NCBI RefSeq assembly: GCF_003143855.1
Contig: NZ_QFRK01000043.1
Span: forward strand, 14,110 to 78,109
DNA length: 64,000 nucleotides
From: Streptomyces sp. NWU339
GTDB lineage: Bacteria; Actinomycetota; Actinomycetes; Streptomycetales; Streptomycetaceae
Reading direction: 5' to 3'
The notes beneath the pieces were generated by a model that was not told the origin of the DNA, did not search any database, and saw only the letters and a list, made by a program, of their open reading frames with translations. Made by a program: the position numbers and the translations under genes. Positions 1 through 8,323 of the stretch are shown in pieces; the first letter of the stretch is position 1, and each line of letters opens with the position of its first letter.

Positions 1-314
1 GGGGTGGGAGACACCGTTGCCGGGCTTGGAGTACCAGATGCCGAAGCGGCGGCAGGCGGAGCGCAGGAAGGCGTGGTCCTCGGCGTTGCGCTCGTCTGCC
101 TGGAGCAGGTTGTGGTCGACGTACTGGACGCTGACCTCGGTACGGACCAGGTCCAGGCTGAGGGCCTCCAGTTCCTGCATCACCATGGTGCCGGTGGCGT
201 CCTGAGTGAGAGTCTGGTCGATCCGCAGCCGACCTCGTGTCCTGGTTCCATCCGCCCGTCGACGAGATGGTCGACGATGAGCCGGTGCGCCAGCGTGCCG
301 TGAGACCGCGTCAC
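1..314 (-). pseudogene. 5' end of an aconitate hydratase-type gene, apparently frameshifted
   Basis: Read leftward from a GTG at 314-312, the translation begins TLAHRLIVDHLVDGRMEPGHEV and, after a change of frame near 228-231, continues LRIDQTLTQDATGTMVMQEL, VQYVDHNLLQADERNAEDHA and FGIWYSKPGNGVSHP. These are the N-terminal landmarks of the aconitase family (citrate/isocitrate isomerisation with a [4Fe-4S] cluster): the IDQTLTQDATGT, YVDHN and KPGNG stretches are intact. The two halves sit in different frames, which one missing base would explain, so this is either a broken gene or a sequencing error. The gene runs off the left edge, so the cluster-binding cysteines cannot be seen. No good Shine-Dalgarno is visible before the GTG, so the exact start is uncertain. 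Confidence 0.6.
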
Positions 315-318
315 AAGG

Positions 319-343
319 CCAGGGTGCGCGTGCTGCACCCTGG
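319..343. repeat. Perfect 9-bp inverted repeat just upstream of the aconitase-type gene
   Basis: CCAGGGTGC and GCACCCTGG form a perfect 9-bp inverted repeat around a 7-base loop. It lies 5 bases upstream of the likely GTG start of the leftward aconitase-type gene, so it could be an operator or an mRNA hairpin near the ribosome binding site. The function is unknown. Confidence 0.45.
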
Positions 344-601
344 CGGCAAGCTGAAGGGCATGGCCCAGCAGCCGCCGGCAGTCGTCCAGGTCGCGGTGTG
401 CCTGCCGCAGTGCCTCGCCGAGCCGGACACAGCGCACCGCATCTCACCCGGCTGCTCGCGCACCAGCAAGTGTTCGTGGCTTCGCCCTTACCGGTGCGGG
501 TGCGCCGGACGGCGGACGGCGGACGGCGGGCTGACCCTACGGGTGACGAGTGAGGTCACCAACGCCTCCCTGTCGACGGCCACCGCGGGATCCGTCGTCC
601 G

Positions 602-835
602 TCAGGCGTGATCCACGAGTTGCGCGAAGCCCTTCTGGCGGGCGCAGTGCGCACAGCAGAAGTACTGCCCGTCCGCTTGCAGGCCGTGGCCGAGGATGCG
701 GCACTGGCAGTTGTCGCAGACCGGTGCCATCTTCTGGGCGGCGCACTCGATGCTGTCGAAGGTGTGGACTGCTCCTGCGGCGTGCACTTCGAACGAGCTC
801 TCGTAGTCGTTTTGGCAAACCTCGCACACGGCCAT
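602..835 (-). CDS. Small Cys-rich metallothionein-like / zinc-binding protein
   Basis: A 77-residue protein with clustered cysteines: CEVC near the N-terminus, ECAAQ in the middle, then CDNCQC and CCAHCARQ, with additional histidines. The spacing of CxxC pairs and the short length fit the actinobacterial prokaryotic-metallothionein/zinc-ribbon group, suggesting zinc or other soft-metal binding in the cytosol. The ATG at 835-833 is preceded by GAGGAG about 9-10 bases upstream, which supports the start. It stands alone on this strand with no obvious operon partner. The exact metal and role cannot be deduced; a small zinc-finger regulator is the main alternative. Confidence 0.7.
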   Translation of the reverse strand: MAVCEVCQNDYESSFEVHAAGAVHTFDSIECAAQKMAPVCDNCQCRILGHGLQADGQYFCCAHCARQKGFAQLVDHA

Positions 836-1266
836 GAATGGTCAACTCCTCGTTGCTGCATGGACAAGCCGGAGTGCCTGCCTCGGCCTCACTGGAAGGT
901 AGCGACAAGGCACGCAGCGCTTCGGGCGGCACGTCGGCCCGCGCCCGACCGGCATACCCGAAATCACTCTGCTGGGCGCGGGAAGACGCTATGGGTGTGG
1001 CGGCCGCTCCGCCTCGGCCTGGCAGCCCGTCGTCCATCCATGACGCGGCGTATCTGCTGACCACAGCAGTGCGCCGGCCGGCGCTGTGGCGCCGACATCG
1101 CGGGGCTATGGGTGCCTCCCGAGCGCGGCATCCGCCTCCCCGCCACCAGCTCGACCGCCGCCTGATGAATCTGAAGCTGAAACGCCGTGCTGATTCTTGG
1201 ACGGTGGAGCAGGGGGGCGCGGTGGATGAGTGAGCGGACAGGAGAGCCTCGTGCGGCCGGACTCTG
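836..1266. other. Intergenic region without a supported gene
   Basis: About 430 bases between the metallothionein-like gene and the 3' end of the leftward acyltransferase gene. Open frames exist on both strands but none has family-like sequence or a convincing ribosome binding site. The segment nearest 836 should hold the metallothionein promoter; I cannot pick out clear -35/-10 boxes. Confidence 0.4.
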
Positions 1267-2643
1267 TCACTCGTGGTGCCCAGCGGCGTCGGGCGCAGGG
1301 AGCGATGTCCGTACGCGGCGCGCTGCCCAGAACGCGACCAGTCCCGCCAGGTAAATCATCAGGGCCGCCAGGGGGACACCCGCGGGCCCTGCGCCTTGGA
1401 AGCCGCCGACGGTGAGCTGGATGATGCCGGCGCAGGTCGCGGCCGTGCCGACCAGCACCAGGACGACGGCGAGCCGCCTCGCACCTCTGTCGGCGCCGAG
1501 GACCGCCCGGGTGGCGGAACGGGTGGCCGTCGACGCCCTGTGGCGCGGACGTTCGAAGCGTGCGAACACCGTTACGAGGGCCCCGAGCAGCAGTGCGCAG
1601 ATCGCCACCCACACCGGCCGCCAGGCGAACCAGCTCGCCGATCCGATCTCCGGTTGGGGCATGATGCCGGTCGGGTAGAGCGCCAGCGCGGCCACGAGCA
1701 CAGGGACCATGTGCCACAGGAACAGCGTCATGATCCCCCCGTTGACGGCGATCACCGCCATCCAGACCCGCTGTCGACGCAGCCAGGGACGCAATGGCCC
1801 GGCGAGCAGCAGGGCCAGACCGGTCTGGGCCACGGACAGGGAGAGCAGCGCGACTGTCGGCGGCGAGGTGTTCTGCACCTCAGCCCCGGGCACGCCGACC
1901 ATACTGACCGGATACGGCCCGATCGTCGTCAGCGCGACCAGCGCGGCCGACCCGCCGAGGAACAGCAGCCAGGGGCTGGCCGGAGGATGGGTCAGGGTGC
2001 CGTCGTGCCAGGCGAAGCCAAGTGAGGGAAGGACCAGCCAGACGACCAGGAAGTTGGCGGCACCGAGGTAGCCGACGCCCGTGCTCAGCCGCAGGGCGTC
2101 GAAGCCGGCGGCGGCCACGGTGAGGGCCGCCGGGACGGCCAGGCTCCAGCGTCGGTGGGTGTCCAGCATCGCGGGGGTCAGGGCGACGACCACCAGATAG
2201 ACGGCGAGGAACCACAGCGAGATGGCCACCACCCAGGCGGCCAGCCGCACCAACCCCGGATCAACGCCTGCCAGCCGGGCAGCCGCGGCGACCGCAACCC
2301 CGACCACGATGAACACCGTCGTCGGCCGCAGCAGCCGGTCCGCACGCGATCCCAGCCAGTCGGCGTAGCTGTCCCCGCGCCTACAGGCCGAGGTCCAGGA
2401 TGCGGCGTTGGCGTAGCCGCCGACCAGGAAGAAGATCCCCATCACCTGGAACAGCCAGGTGAGCCAGTGCGTCCACGGCAGAACAGCGAGCGCGTGCTCC
2501 CCGCCCAGCCGACCGTCCCGAAATGTGATCATCACGGCCAGCCAGTGGCCGATCACCACCATGACGATGGCGAACGCCCGTAGAAAGTCGACATAGCGGT
2601 CACGGCGCGCGGGGGTGGCATCGGCGAGGTCCCGAACCCGCAC
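1267..2643 (-). CDS. Integral membrane acyltransferase (acyltransferase 3 family)
   Basis: A 458-residue polytopic membrane protein. The N-terminal RDRYVDFLRAFAIVMVVIGH matches the acyltransferase-3 signature (an R-x-x-x-x-D-x-x-R-A stretch leading into the first helix with a conserved His), and about ten hydrophobic segments follow. Such proteins move acyl groups onto sugars, lipids or secondary metabolites at the membrane; the acceptor here is unknown. The GTG at 2643-2641 has a strong GGGAGGAGGA upstream, supporting the start. It is divergent from the acyl-CoA/AMP ligase gene at 2887, whose downstream partner is a second acyltransferase of the same family. That arrangement suggests one lipid- or acyl-modification locus. 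Confidence 0.85.
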   Translation of the reverse strand: MRVRDLADATPARRDRYVDFLRAFAIVMVVIGHWLAVMITFRDGRLGGEHALAVLPWTHWLTWLFQVMGIFFLVGGYANAASWTSACRRGDSYADWLGSRADRLLRPTTVFIVVGVAVAAAARLAGVDPGLVRLAAWVVAISLWFLAVYLVVVALTPAMLDTHRRWSLAVPAALTVAAAGFDALRLSTGVGYLGAANFLVVWLVLPSLGFAWHDGTLTHPPASPWLLFLGGSAALVALTTIGPYPVSMVGVPGAEVQNTSPPTVALLSLSVAQTGLALLLAGPLRPWLRRQRVWMAVIAVNGGIMTLFLWHMVPVLVAALALYPTGIMPQPEIGSASWFAWRPVWVAICALLLGALVTVFARFERPRHRASTATRSATRAVLGADRGARRLAVVLVLVGTAATCAGIIQLTVGGFQGAGPAGVPLAALMIYLAGLVAFWAARRVRTSLPAPDAAGHHE

Positions 2644-2886
2644 CCGGTCCTCCTCCCTCGCGCGTCCTGTGAGCCCGCCCCCTCGGGCTCAGCGCCGAAA
2701 CCTGACGAACAGGTTCGATCTGGCTGTCCTCGAAAAGTGAATGTATCGTGACGTCTCGCTGCAATCCGGTAATTCGTCCCGGCGCACACCATGAACGCGT
2801 GTCGGCGTTCGCAAGAGGCAAGAAGGCCGTGCACCCTTCGGCTGCGCCGAATGGTGCACGTCCCGATATGCGCCGAAACTACGGTT
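2644..2886. promoter_or_regulatory. Divergent intergenic region (acyltransferase / AMP ligase)
   Basis: About 240 bases separate two divergently transcribed genes, so promoters for both must lie here. I do not see a convincing pair of -35/-10 boxes and assign no specific site. Confidence 0.35.
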
Positions 2887-4674
2887 ATGCGCGAGTACGA
2901 GAGCCCGTCCGCGATCCGGATTCCGCCGCAAGACCAGCTGGCCAACGCGGTGTTCCGAGGCGACCGGCCCAAGCTTGTCCTGTTCGACCGGCCGACGGGA
3001 AGTGGCTGGGAGCGCGTGACCGCCGCGCGGTTCGCGAGCGATGTGCGCGCCCTCGCGGCGGGTTTCCTCGCTGCCGGGATCCAGCCCGGCGACCGGGTCG
3101 CTCTGCTGGCCGAGACCAGCTACGAGTGGACTCTGACCGACTATGCCCTGTGGACGATCGGTGCGGTGCCGGTGCCGATCTACGACACCTCCTCGGCCGA
3201 GCAGATCCGGTGGGTGCTGGAGGACTCCGAGGCCGTCGCGATGGTGGTCGAGACGTCGGATCACCGCCACCGACTTGAGGACATCCAGGTGGACCTTCCC
3301 CTGCTGGAGCAGGTGTGGCAGATCGACGCCGGTGATCTTTCTCGGTTGCGGCAGGAGGGCGCCGGAGTAACCGACTCCCAGGTCGACGAGCGCCGCGGTG
3401 CGGTCCGCGCGGACGACACCGCCACCATCATCTACACCTCCGGCACCACCGGCCGGCCCAAGGGGTGCGTACTCACCCACGGCAACCTGCTCTATGAGGC
3501 CCGTGCCGCGATCGCGGCGCTACGGGAGATCTTCGGCTACGACGCCTCGACGGTGCTGTTCTTGCCGTTGGCGCACGTGTTCGCCCGGGTGATTCAGGTG
3601 GCCTGTGTCGAGCACGGCGTCCGCCTGGCTCACACCGCCGACCTCGCCCGCCTGCCCGACCACCTGGCCGCGCTGCGGCCGACGTTCATCCTGGCGGTGC
3701 CCAGGGTGCTCGAGAAGGTCTACGCCCGAGCCCAGCAGCGCGCCGAGGCGCAGCGCCGCGGCGGCATCTTCAAGCGTGCTGAGCAGGTCGCTGTCCGCTA
3801 CAGCCAGGCATTGGAGCAAGGGGCCCCCGGCCGACGGCTCACACTGGCCCACCGCCTGTTCGACAGGCTCGTCTACCGCAAGCTGCGGGCGGCTCTCGGC
3901 GGGCGGGTCACCTACGCCATCAGCGGCGGCGCTCCGCTCGGCGCCCGTCTTGGCCACTTCTACCGAGGCATCGGCGTGACCGTACTCGAGGGCTACGGGC
4001 TGACCGAAACCAGCGCCGCCGCCACGGTCAACATGCCCTCCGCGGTCAAGATCGGTTCAGTCGGGCAGCCGCTGCCCGGCGTCACGGTCCGGATCGCCGA
4101 CGACGGTGAGATCCTGCTCCGCGGCCCCGTGGTGTTCCCGGGCTACTGGCGAAACGAACCGGTCACGAAGGAGACGCTGAGCGCCGATGGCTGGCTGTAC
4201 ACCGGAGATGTCGGCACCCTGGACGACGACGGATTCCTGACCATCTCGGGCCGCAAGAAGGAGATCATCGTCACTGCCGGCGGGAAGAACGTCCTCCCCG
4301 CGGAGCTGGAGGACCGTCTGCGCACCCACCCTCTGATCAGCCAGGTGGTGGCCGTCGGCGATCAGCGCCCGTTCATCGCCGGCCTGATCACTCTCGACGA
4401 GGAGGGGCTGGCGGCCTGGAAGAGAAGCGCCGGCAAGTCGGCGGCCGCCACCCCCGCACAGCTTCGCGACGACCCCGACCTGCTTGCCCGGCTGCAGACG
4501 GCGATCGACGAGGCCAATGCGACCGTCAGTCAGGCCGAGCGGATGCGCAGGTTCAGGGTCTTGCCCGGCGACCTCACCGAGGCCCACGGCTATCTCACCC
4601 CGACCCTGAAGGTCCGGCGCAGTCGGGTGCTCCAGGACTTCGCGGAGGATGTCGACGCGCTGTACCGGACGTGA
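2887..4674 (+). CDS. Long-chain fatty acyl-CoA synthetase / AMP-dependent ligase (FadD15-like)
   Basis: A 595-residue adenylate-forming enzyme expected to activate a fatty acid to acyl-AMP and then acyl-CoA. Visible motifs are the AMP/ATP-binding IIYTSGTTGRPKGCVLTH, the YGLTETSAA core, GWLYTGDVGTLDDDGFL and the C-terminal lid with GRKKEIIVTAGGKNV. Length and motif order match long-chain acyl-CoA synthetases. I chose the ATG at 2887, which begins MREYESPSAIRIPP; the frame is open to 2791 but those residues do not look like the family. The stop overlaps the GTG start of the next acyltransferase gene (GTGA), so the two are translationally coupled and probably supply and transfer the same acyl group. 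No carrier protein is nearby. Confidence 0.87.
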   Translation: MREYESPSAIRIPPQDQLANAVFRGDRPKLVLFDRPTGSGWERVTAARFASDVRALAAGFLAAGIQPGDRVALLAETSYEWTLTDYALWTIGAVPVPIYDTSSAEQIRWVLEDSEAVAMVVETSDHRHRLEDIQVDLPLLEQVWQIDAGDLSRLRQEGAGVTDSQVDERRGAVRADDTATIIYTSGTTGRPKGCVLTHGNLLYEARAAIAALREIFGYDASTVLFLPLAHVFARVIQVACVEHGVRLAHTADLARLPDHLAALRPTFILAVPRVLEKVYARAQQRAEAQRRGGIFKRAEQVAVRYSQALEQGAPGRRLTLAHRLFDRLVYRKLRAALGGRVTYAISGGAPLGARLGHFYRGIGVTVLEGYGLTETSAAATVNMPSAVKIGSVGQPLPGVTVRIADDGEILLRGPVVFPGYWRNEPVTKETLSADGWLYTGDVGTLDDDGFLTISGRKKEIIVTAGGKNVLPAELEDRLRTHPLISQVVAVGDQRPFIAGLITLDEEGLAAWKRSAGKSAAATPAQLRDDPDLLARLQTAIDEANATVSQAERMRRFRVLPGDLTEAHGYLTPTLKVRRSRVLQDFAEDVDALYRT

Positions 4675-5858
4675 CCCCCCACTGGCGCCGGTGGTCCCGT
4701 GCCCCCGGGACCCCTGGGGCGTTGGACCGGTTGGTGAGCGCCACACCGGAAACCCGGGACCGTGTCGTCGACGCCGCCCGAGCGCTCAGCATCGTGGTCG
4801 TCACCCTGTGGCACTGGACGCTGTCGGTCACCCATCGCACCGCTGACGGCGACCTCGTCATGCCCAACCCGATCGATGCCGTTCCCGGCGGGTGGCTGGC
4901 CACCTGGGTACTGCAGATCATGCCGGTGTTCTTTCTGGTCGGCGGCTACGCGAACCTGGCCGGCTGGCAACGCACGCAGGCGAACAAGGATCCTGCCGGA
5001 CGGTTCGTCGCCGACCGGCTCCGCAGGCTGTCGGTGCCCACCGCCGTATGGGCGGGGATGTGGCTGGTCGGCGAGCTGATCGCCGCGACTCTGCCAGGAC
5101 CCCACCGCTGGATGTGGCAGTGGTTCCCTGGTTACCTGACGCCCTTGTGGTTCCTCGGCGTGTACAGCCTGTTGATCGTCACCGTGCCGGTGACGGCGAC
5201 CCTGCATGTCCGCCATGGCGCCGGCACCCTAGCCGCGCTCGCAGGGCTGATTGCCGCGGGCAGCGTGCTCGGCCGCGGCGTCGGGCTGGCCTGGGCCGAA
5301 TGGGTGACCCTCGCGCTGGTGTGGCTGTTCTGCCACCAGCTCGGCTACGCCTGGCGCACCTGGCAGCTCGGCCGAGGGCCGTCGGCCCAGCGGCTGGCGG
5401 TCACCGGGGCCGGCCTGCTGACCCTGGTCGTGCTGACGGTGTTCGCCGGTTACCCCCGCTCAATGGTCGGGACGGTCGGCGACGCCGAGTCGAACATCTT
5501 CCCTACCAACGCGGCCGTCGCGGCGCTCGCCGTCTTCCAGCTGGGACTGCTGGCGCTGATCACGCCGACCGCGGCGCGCCTCCTGCGCCGCCCCCGGGTG
5601 TGGAAGCCTGTGGTGGCACTCAACCTGGTGGCGATCACCGTGTTCCTGTGGCACATGACCGCCTACCTCATCGCGTTGTGGATCTACGAACGTCTGGGCC
5701 ACACGCTCCTGACCGAGCCGACCGCCCACTGGTGGGCGCAACGCTGGTTCTGGCTGCTGGCCCCCATGGTCGTCCTCCTCGTATTGGTCGCGGTGTTCGC
5801 CCGGGTCGAGATCATGGTTCGCCGGCCCCGCCGAAGAGCCACCACGGTCGGTGAGTGA
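4671..5858 (+). CDS. Integral membrane acyltransferase (acyltransferase 3 family), coupled to the ligase
   Basis: A 395-residue membrane protein that starts at a GTG overlapping the ligase stop. The segment RDRVVDAARALSIVVVTLWH is the family's N-terminal Arg/Asp/His signature and is followed by multiple hydrophobic helices, including a C-terminal VFLWHMTAYLIALWIYE. It is a paralogue of the divergent protein at 1267-2643: both contain a helix with FFLVGGYAN and a GYPxSMVG loop. Membrane-bound O-acyl or N-acyl transfer is expected, with the coupled ligase as donor supplier by inference. The substrate is unknown. Confidence 0.83.
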   Translation: MTPHWRRWSRAPGTPGALDRLVSATPETRDRVVDAARALSIVVVTLWHWTLSVTHRTADGDLVMPNPIDAVPGGWLATWVLQIMPVFFLVGGYANLAGWQRTQANKDPAGRFVADRLRRLSVPTAVWAGMWLVGELIAATLPGPHRWMWQWFPGYLTPLWFLGVYSLLIVTVPVTATLHVRHGAGTLAALAGLIAAGSVLGRGVGLAWAEWVTLALVWLFCHQLGYAWRTWQLGRGPSAQRLAVTGAGLLTLVVLTVFAGYPRSMVGTVGDAESNIFPTNAAVAALAVFQLGLLALITPTAARLLRRPRVWKPVVALNLVAITVFLWHMTAYLIALWIYERLGHTLLTEPTAHWWAQRWFWLLAPMVVLLVLVAVFARVEIMVRRPRRRATTVGE

Positions 5859-6090
5859 GGATCACCGAGCATCTTCTGCTCGACGACACCGGCCCGCCCC
5901 GTGACGTCCCCCAGCACATGGCAAATCCGATCGAAAAGAACAAAAGGCGTGAAACGTGCATTTCTCCTTCGCCCTCTTCACCCTTCGGAGCCGTCGATTT
6001 TCTACGGGTTGCTTCCGGGTCGTCGGGTCGTTGATGTGGTGGGGGGCGTTGCGATGAGTTGATCGGCCCGGTGCGGACGAAGCTGGAGGC
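5859..6090. other. Intergenic region, no gene seen
   Basis: Less GC-rich than its surroundings in its central part (an A-rich stretch around 5930-5960). No gene, tRNA or clear terminator hairpin was recognised. It separates the acyltransferase operon from mobile-element debris. Confidence 0.3.
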
Positions 6091-6453
6091 GGTGGCGCCG
6101 CACTCGCCTGGTGGCGACCGTTGCCGCCGCACTGTTCACCGGTGTGTCCCTCCAGCAACTCACTACCGCACACCCCCGCGACTACGACGACGCGGCCACG
6201 CTCGCCCTGCACGACCGCGCCCGCTACACCGACGGCTGCGCCGCCTACCCCGCACCGCCCTGGGCGGGCGTCTTCCTGCGGGCCGCGGCCTGCTTCTCCC
6301 GACTCGTATCCGGAGCAGGACCAGGAACTGCTCACCGCGCCGGGCAACCGTGCACTCCTGCTGCGCGTGGCCAAGGCGGCCAGGCTCCGCCCGCCACAGC
6401 CGCCCGCGGCCCGCGGGTCTGTCAAACGAGCGGCTCTGTCTCACATACGGTGA
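6091..6453 (+). pseudogene. Frameshifted short gene remnant of unknown family
   Basis: One frame reads RRLVATVAAALFTGVSLQQL followed by DYDDAATLALHDRARYTDG and ends sensibly near 6300. The adjoining frame then reads SYPEQDQELLTAPGNRALLL up to a stop near 6453. Composition and continuity across the frame change suggest one broken protein-coding gene abutting the IS1182-type remnant. I do not recognise the family. It could also be chance coding-like high-GC sequence. Confidence 0.3.
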
Positions 6454-6468
6454 TGCTGTTGGTGATCT

Positions 6469-7545
6469 CTAGGACGTCAGTCTTTGGCAGAGTCGCTGGA
6501 AGTGGCCGGGCGGTCGGGGCGGAGAAGCTGGTGTGGTGCCGGGTGGGAAGCATTCGCTGAGGCGGATGATGTTGGTTCCGGCGGCCGTGAGGACGTGTTG
6601 GACGTGCGTCTTCGCCAGGCCGCGGTAGCGGCAGTGCCGCAGGCCGTGAGCGTGGACGGTCTCGGAGACGGTCGCCTCGCAGCCCGCGCGGATGGCGTAG
6701 CGTCGCTGCCAGGTGCCGGTCTTCTGGTCTTTCCGGACCTGCGTCTGGATCTTCTGCTGAGGTTCTGGCAGCAGGAAGATGTGGCGCCCCTTGCCGTCGA
6801 CGTTGCCGGTGCACTTCAGGCGGTCGTCGCATTCCCGGCATGCCTTGCGCGGAAAGAGGACGGACAGCCGGGGATGTCCGTCGCCCAGGGTGGGTTTCCA
6901 GGGCGGGCTGGTGATGCCGTTCGGGCAAGTGAGGGTGCGGTTGTCCCAGTCGATGCGGAAGTCCTCCTTCGTGAAGCCCGGCCGCTGGGCGGCCTGCGGG
7001 TCGTCGCGGACCGGTCCGAGCACGGCGATGTTCCACTTCGTGGCCGCTTGGTGGATGCTGTCCGGGGTGACGTAGCCGCCGTCGACCACGTGCTCGACGG
7101 GCCGGAAGCCCTGGCGGGTCAGCTGTTGGTGGATGTCGTCGAGGGCGTCGATGTCCTGCTGTGGCGCCGGGCGGGTGACCACCTGGACGATGACGTTGGG
7201 GCCGGTCTCATCGCAGGTCTCGGTCTGGTGGTCGCGATAGCCGATCCAGTCACGTTGGCCGGCCGCGGTGACCTTCTGGCTGTAACGGGCCTCGGGATCA
7301 TGCGGGGTGACGATCTCCATCGTCGACCACGGCACCCGTGCGGAATCAGCATCCGGCCGCCCGGCCGCCGAGGTCTTGCCGGTGTTCCTCTGCTCCACCG
7401 CCCTGCGGCTGGCCCGGTCGCGGGTCGACTTCGCCTGCCGCCAGCACAGTTGGCCAGATGCGTCGTGCCAGTACTGCTGGACCCATACCTGCCGCAGGTG
7501 TCGGCGTACGGACTTTTCTCCCCAGGTGCGTACAGACGAACGTCC
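6469..7545 (-). pseudogene. IS1182-type transposase, N-terminally truncated
   Basis: The leftward frame carries the C-terminal part of an IS1182-type DDE transposase: a PHDPEARYSQK stretch, RDWIGYRDHQTETCDE, HVVDGGYVTPDSI with a probable catalytic Asp, a cysteine pair region ACRECDDRLKC, and the terminal YRGLAKTHVQHVLTAAGTN. Family members start well upstream of this point, but here the sequence is cut near 7545 where the IS21-type element begins, so the N-terminal part is missing. No matching N-terminal half appears on the far side of the IS21 element, so deletion or rearrangement followed the insertion. The remnant is not expected to be functional. Confidence 0.75.
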
Positions 7546-7552
7546 CCAGCTG

Positions 7553-8323
7553 TCAGGCCACGTCGGTCTCTCGCTCGATGGCCTTGAGGCGGTTCTTGAG
7601 CCGGTAGCTGGGGCCATTGATGGCGATCACTTCGCAGTGGTGCAGAAGGCGGTCGAGGATCGCGGTGGCGAGGACCTCGTCGCCGAAGACCTGGCCCCAC
7701 TCGCTGAAGGTCTTGTTCGAGGTCAGGATGATCGAGCCCTTCTCGTAACGCTTGGAGATGACCTGGAAGACCAGGTTCGCCTCGGCACGTTCGAGGGGCT
7801 GGTAGCCGACCTCATCGACGACAAGGACGCTGGGCCGCAGGTAGGTGCCGAGTTTGCTGGCCAACCGGCCTGCGGCCTCGGCTGCTTTGAGGTTGCGGAC
7901 CATGTCGTCGAGGCTGGTGAAGTAGATCGAGTAGCCGGCCCGGCAGGCCGCGACCGCCAGAGCGACGGCGATGTGCGTCTTGCCGACCCCGGGCGGCCCG
8001 AGCAGGGCGGCGTTCGCCTTGCCGTCGACGAACGAGAGGGTGGCCAGGTCCTTGACCTTGCGCGGGTCGAGGTCAGGCTGGAAGGAGAAGTCGTACTCAT
8101 CCAGCGTCTTGTGGTGCGGCAGCCGGGAGAGCCGCAGGCCCTGGCGGAAGCGGCGGTCGTCACGGACGGCCAGTTCCTCGGACAGCACCAGGTCGAGGAA
8201 GTCGAGGTAGCCCATCTTCCCTTCGTCGGCCCGCCGGGTGTACTCGTTGATCGTTTCGGCCAGGTGGGGCAGGCCAAGCTTGCCGGCCGTGGTGCGGATG
8301 CGGGTGGAGACCAGCTCGCTCAA
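7553..8323 (-). CDS. istB: IstB-type transposition helper ATPase (IS21 family)
   Basis: A 256-residue AAA+ ATPase that assists the IstA transposase in target selection. The Walker A motif GPPGVGKTHIA is near residue 105 and the Walker B VLVVDEVGYQPL near residue 170; the remainder is colinear with IstB proteins through SYRLKNRLKAIERE. Full length for the family. Its start overlaps the end of istA by 4 bases, the usual IS21 arrangement, giving translational coupling. Confidence 0.93.
   Translation of the reverse strand: MSELVSTRIRTTAGKLGLPHLAETINEYTRRADEGKMGYLDFLDLVLSEELAVRDDRRFRQGLRLSRLPHHKTLDEYDFSFQPDLDPRKVKDLATLSFVDGKANAALLGPPGVGKTHIAVALAVAACRAGYSIYFTSLDDMVRNLKAAEAAGRLASKLGTYLRPSVLVVDEVGYQPLERAEANLVFQVISKRYEKGSIILTSNKTFSEWGQVFGDEVLATAILDRLLHHCEVIAINGPSYRLKNRLKAIERETDVA

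Noticed and set aside
2887..4674. AMP ligase as the loading enzyme of the lipopeptide NRPS
   Set aside because: It is over 20 kb away, separated by IS elements and another cluster, and is coupled to a membrane acyltransferase instead.
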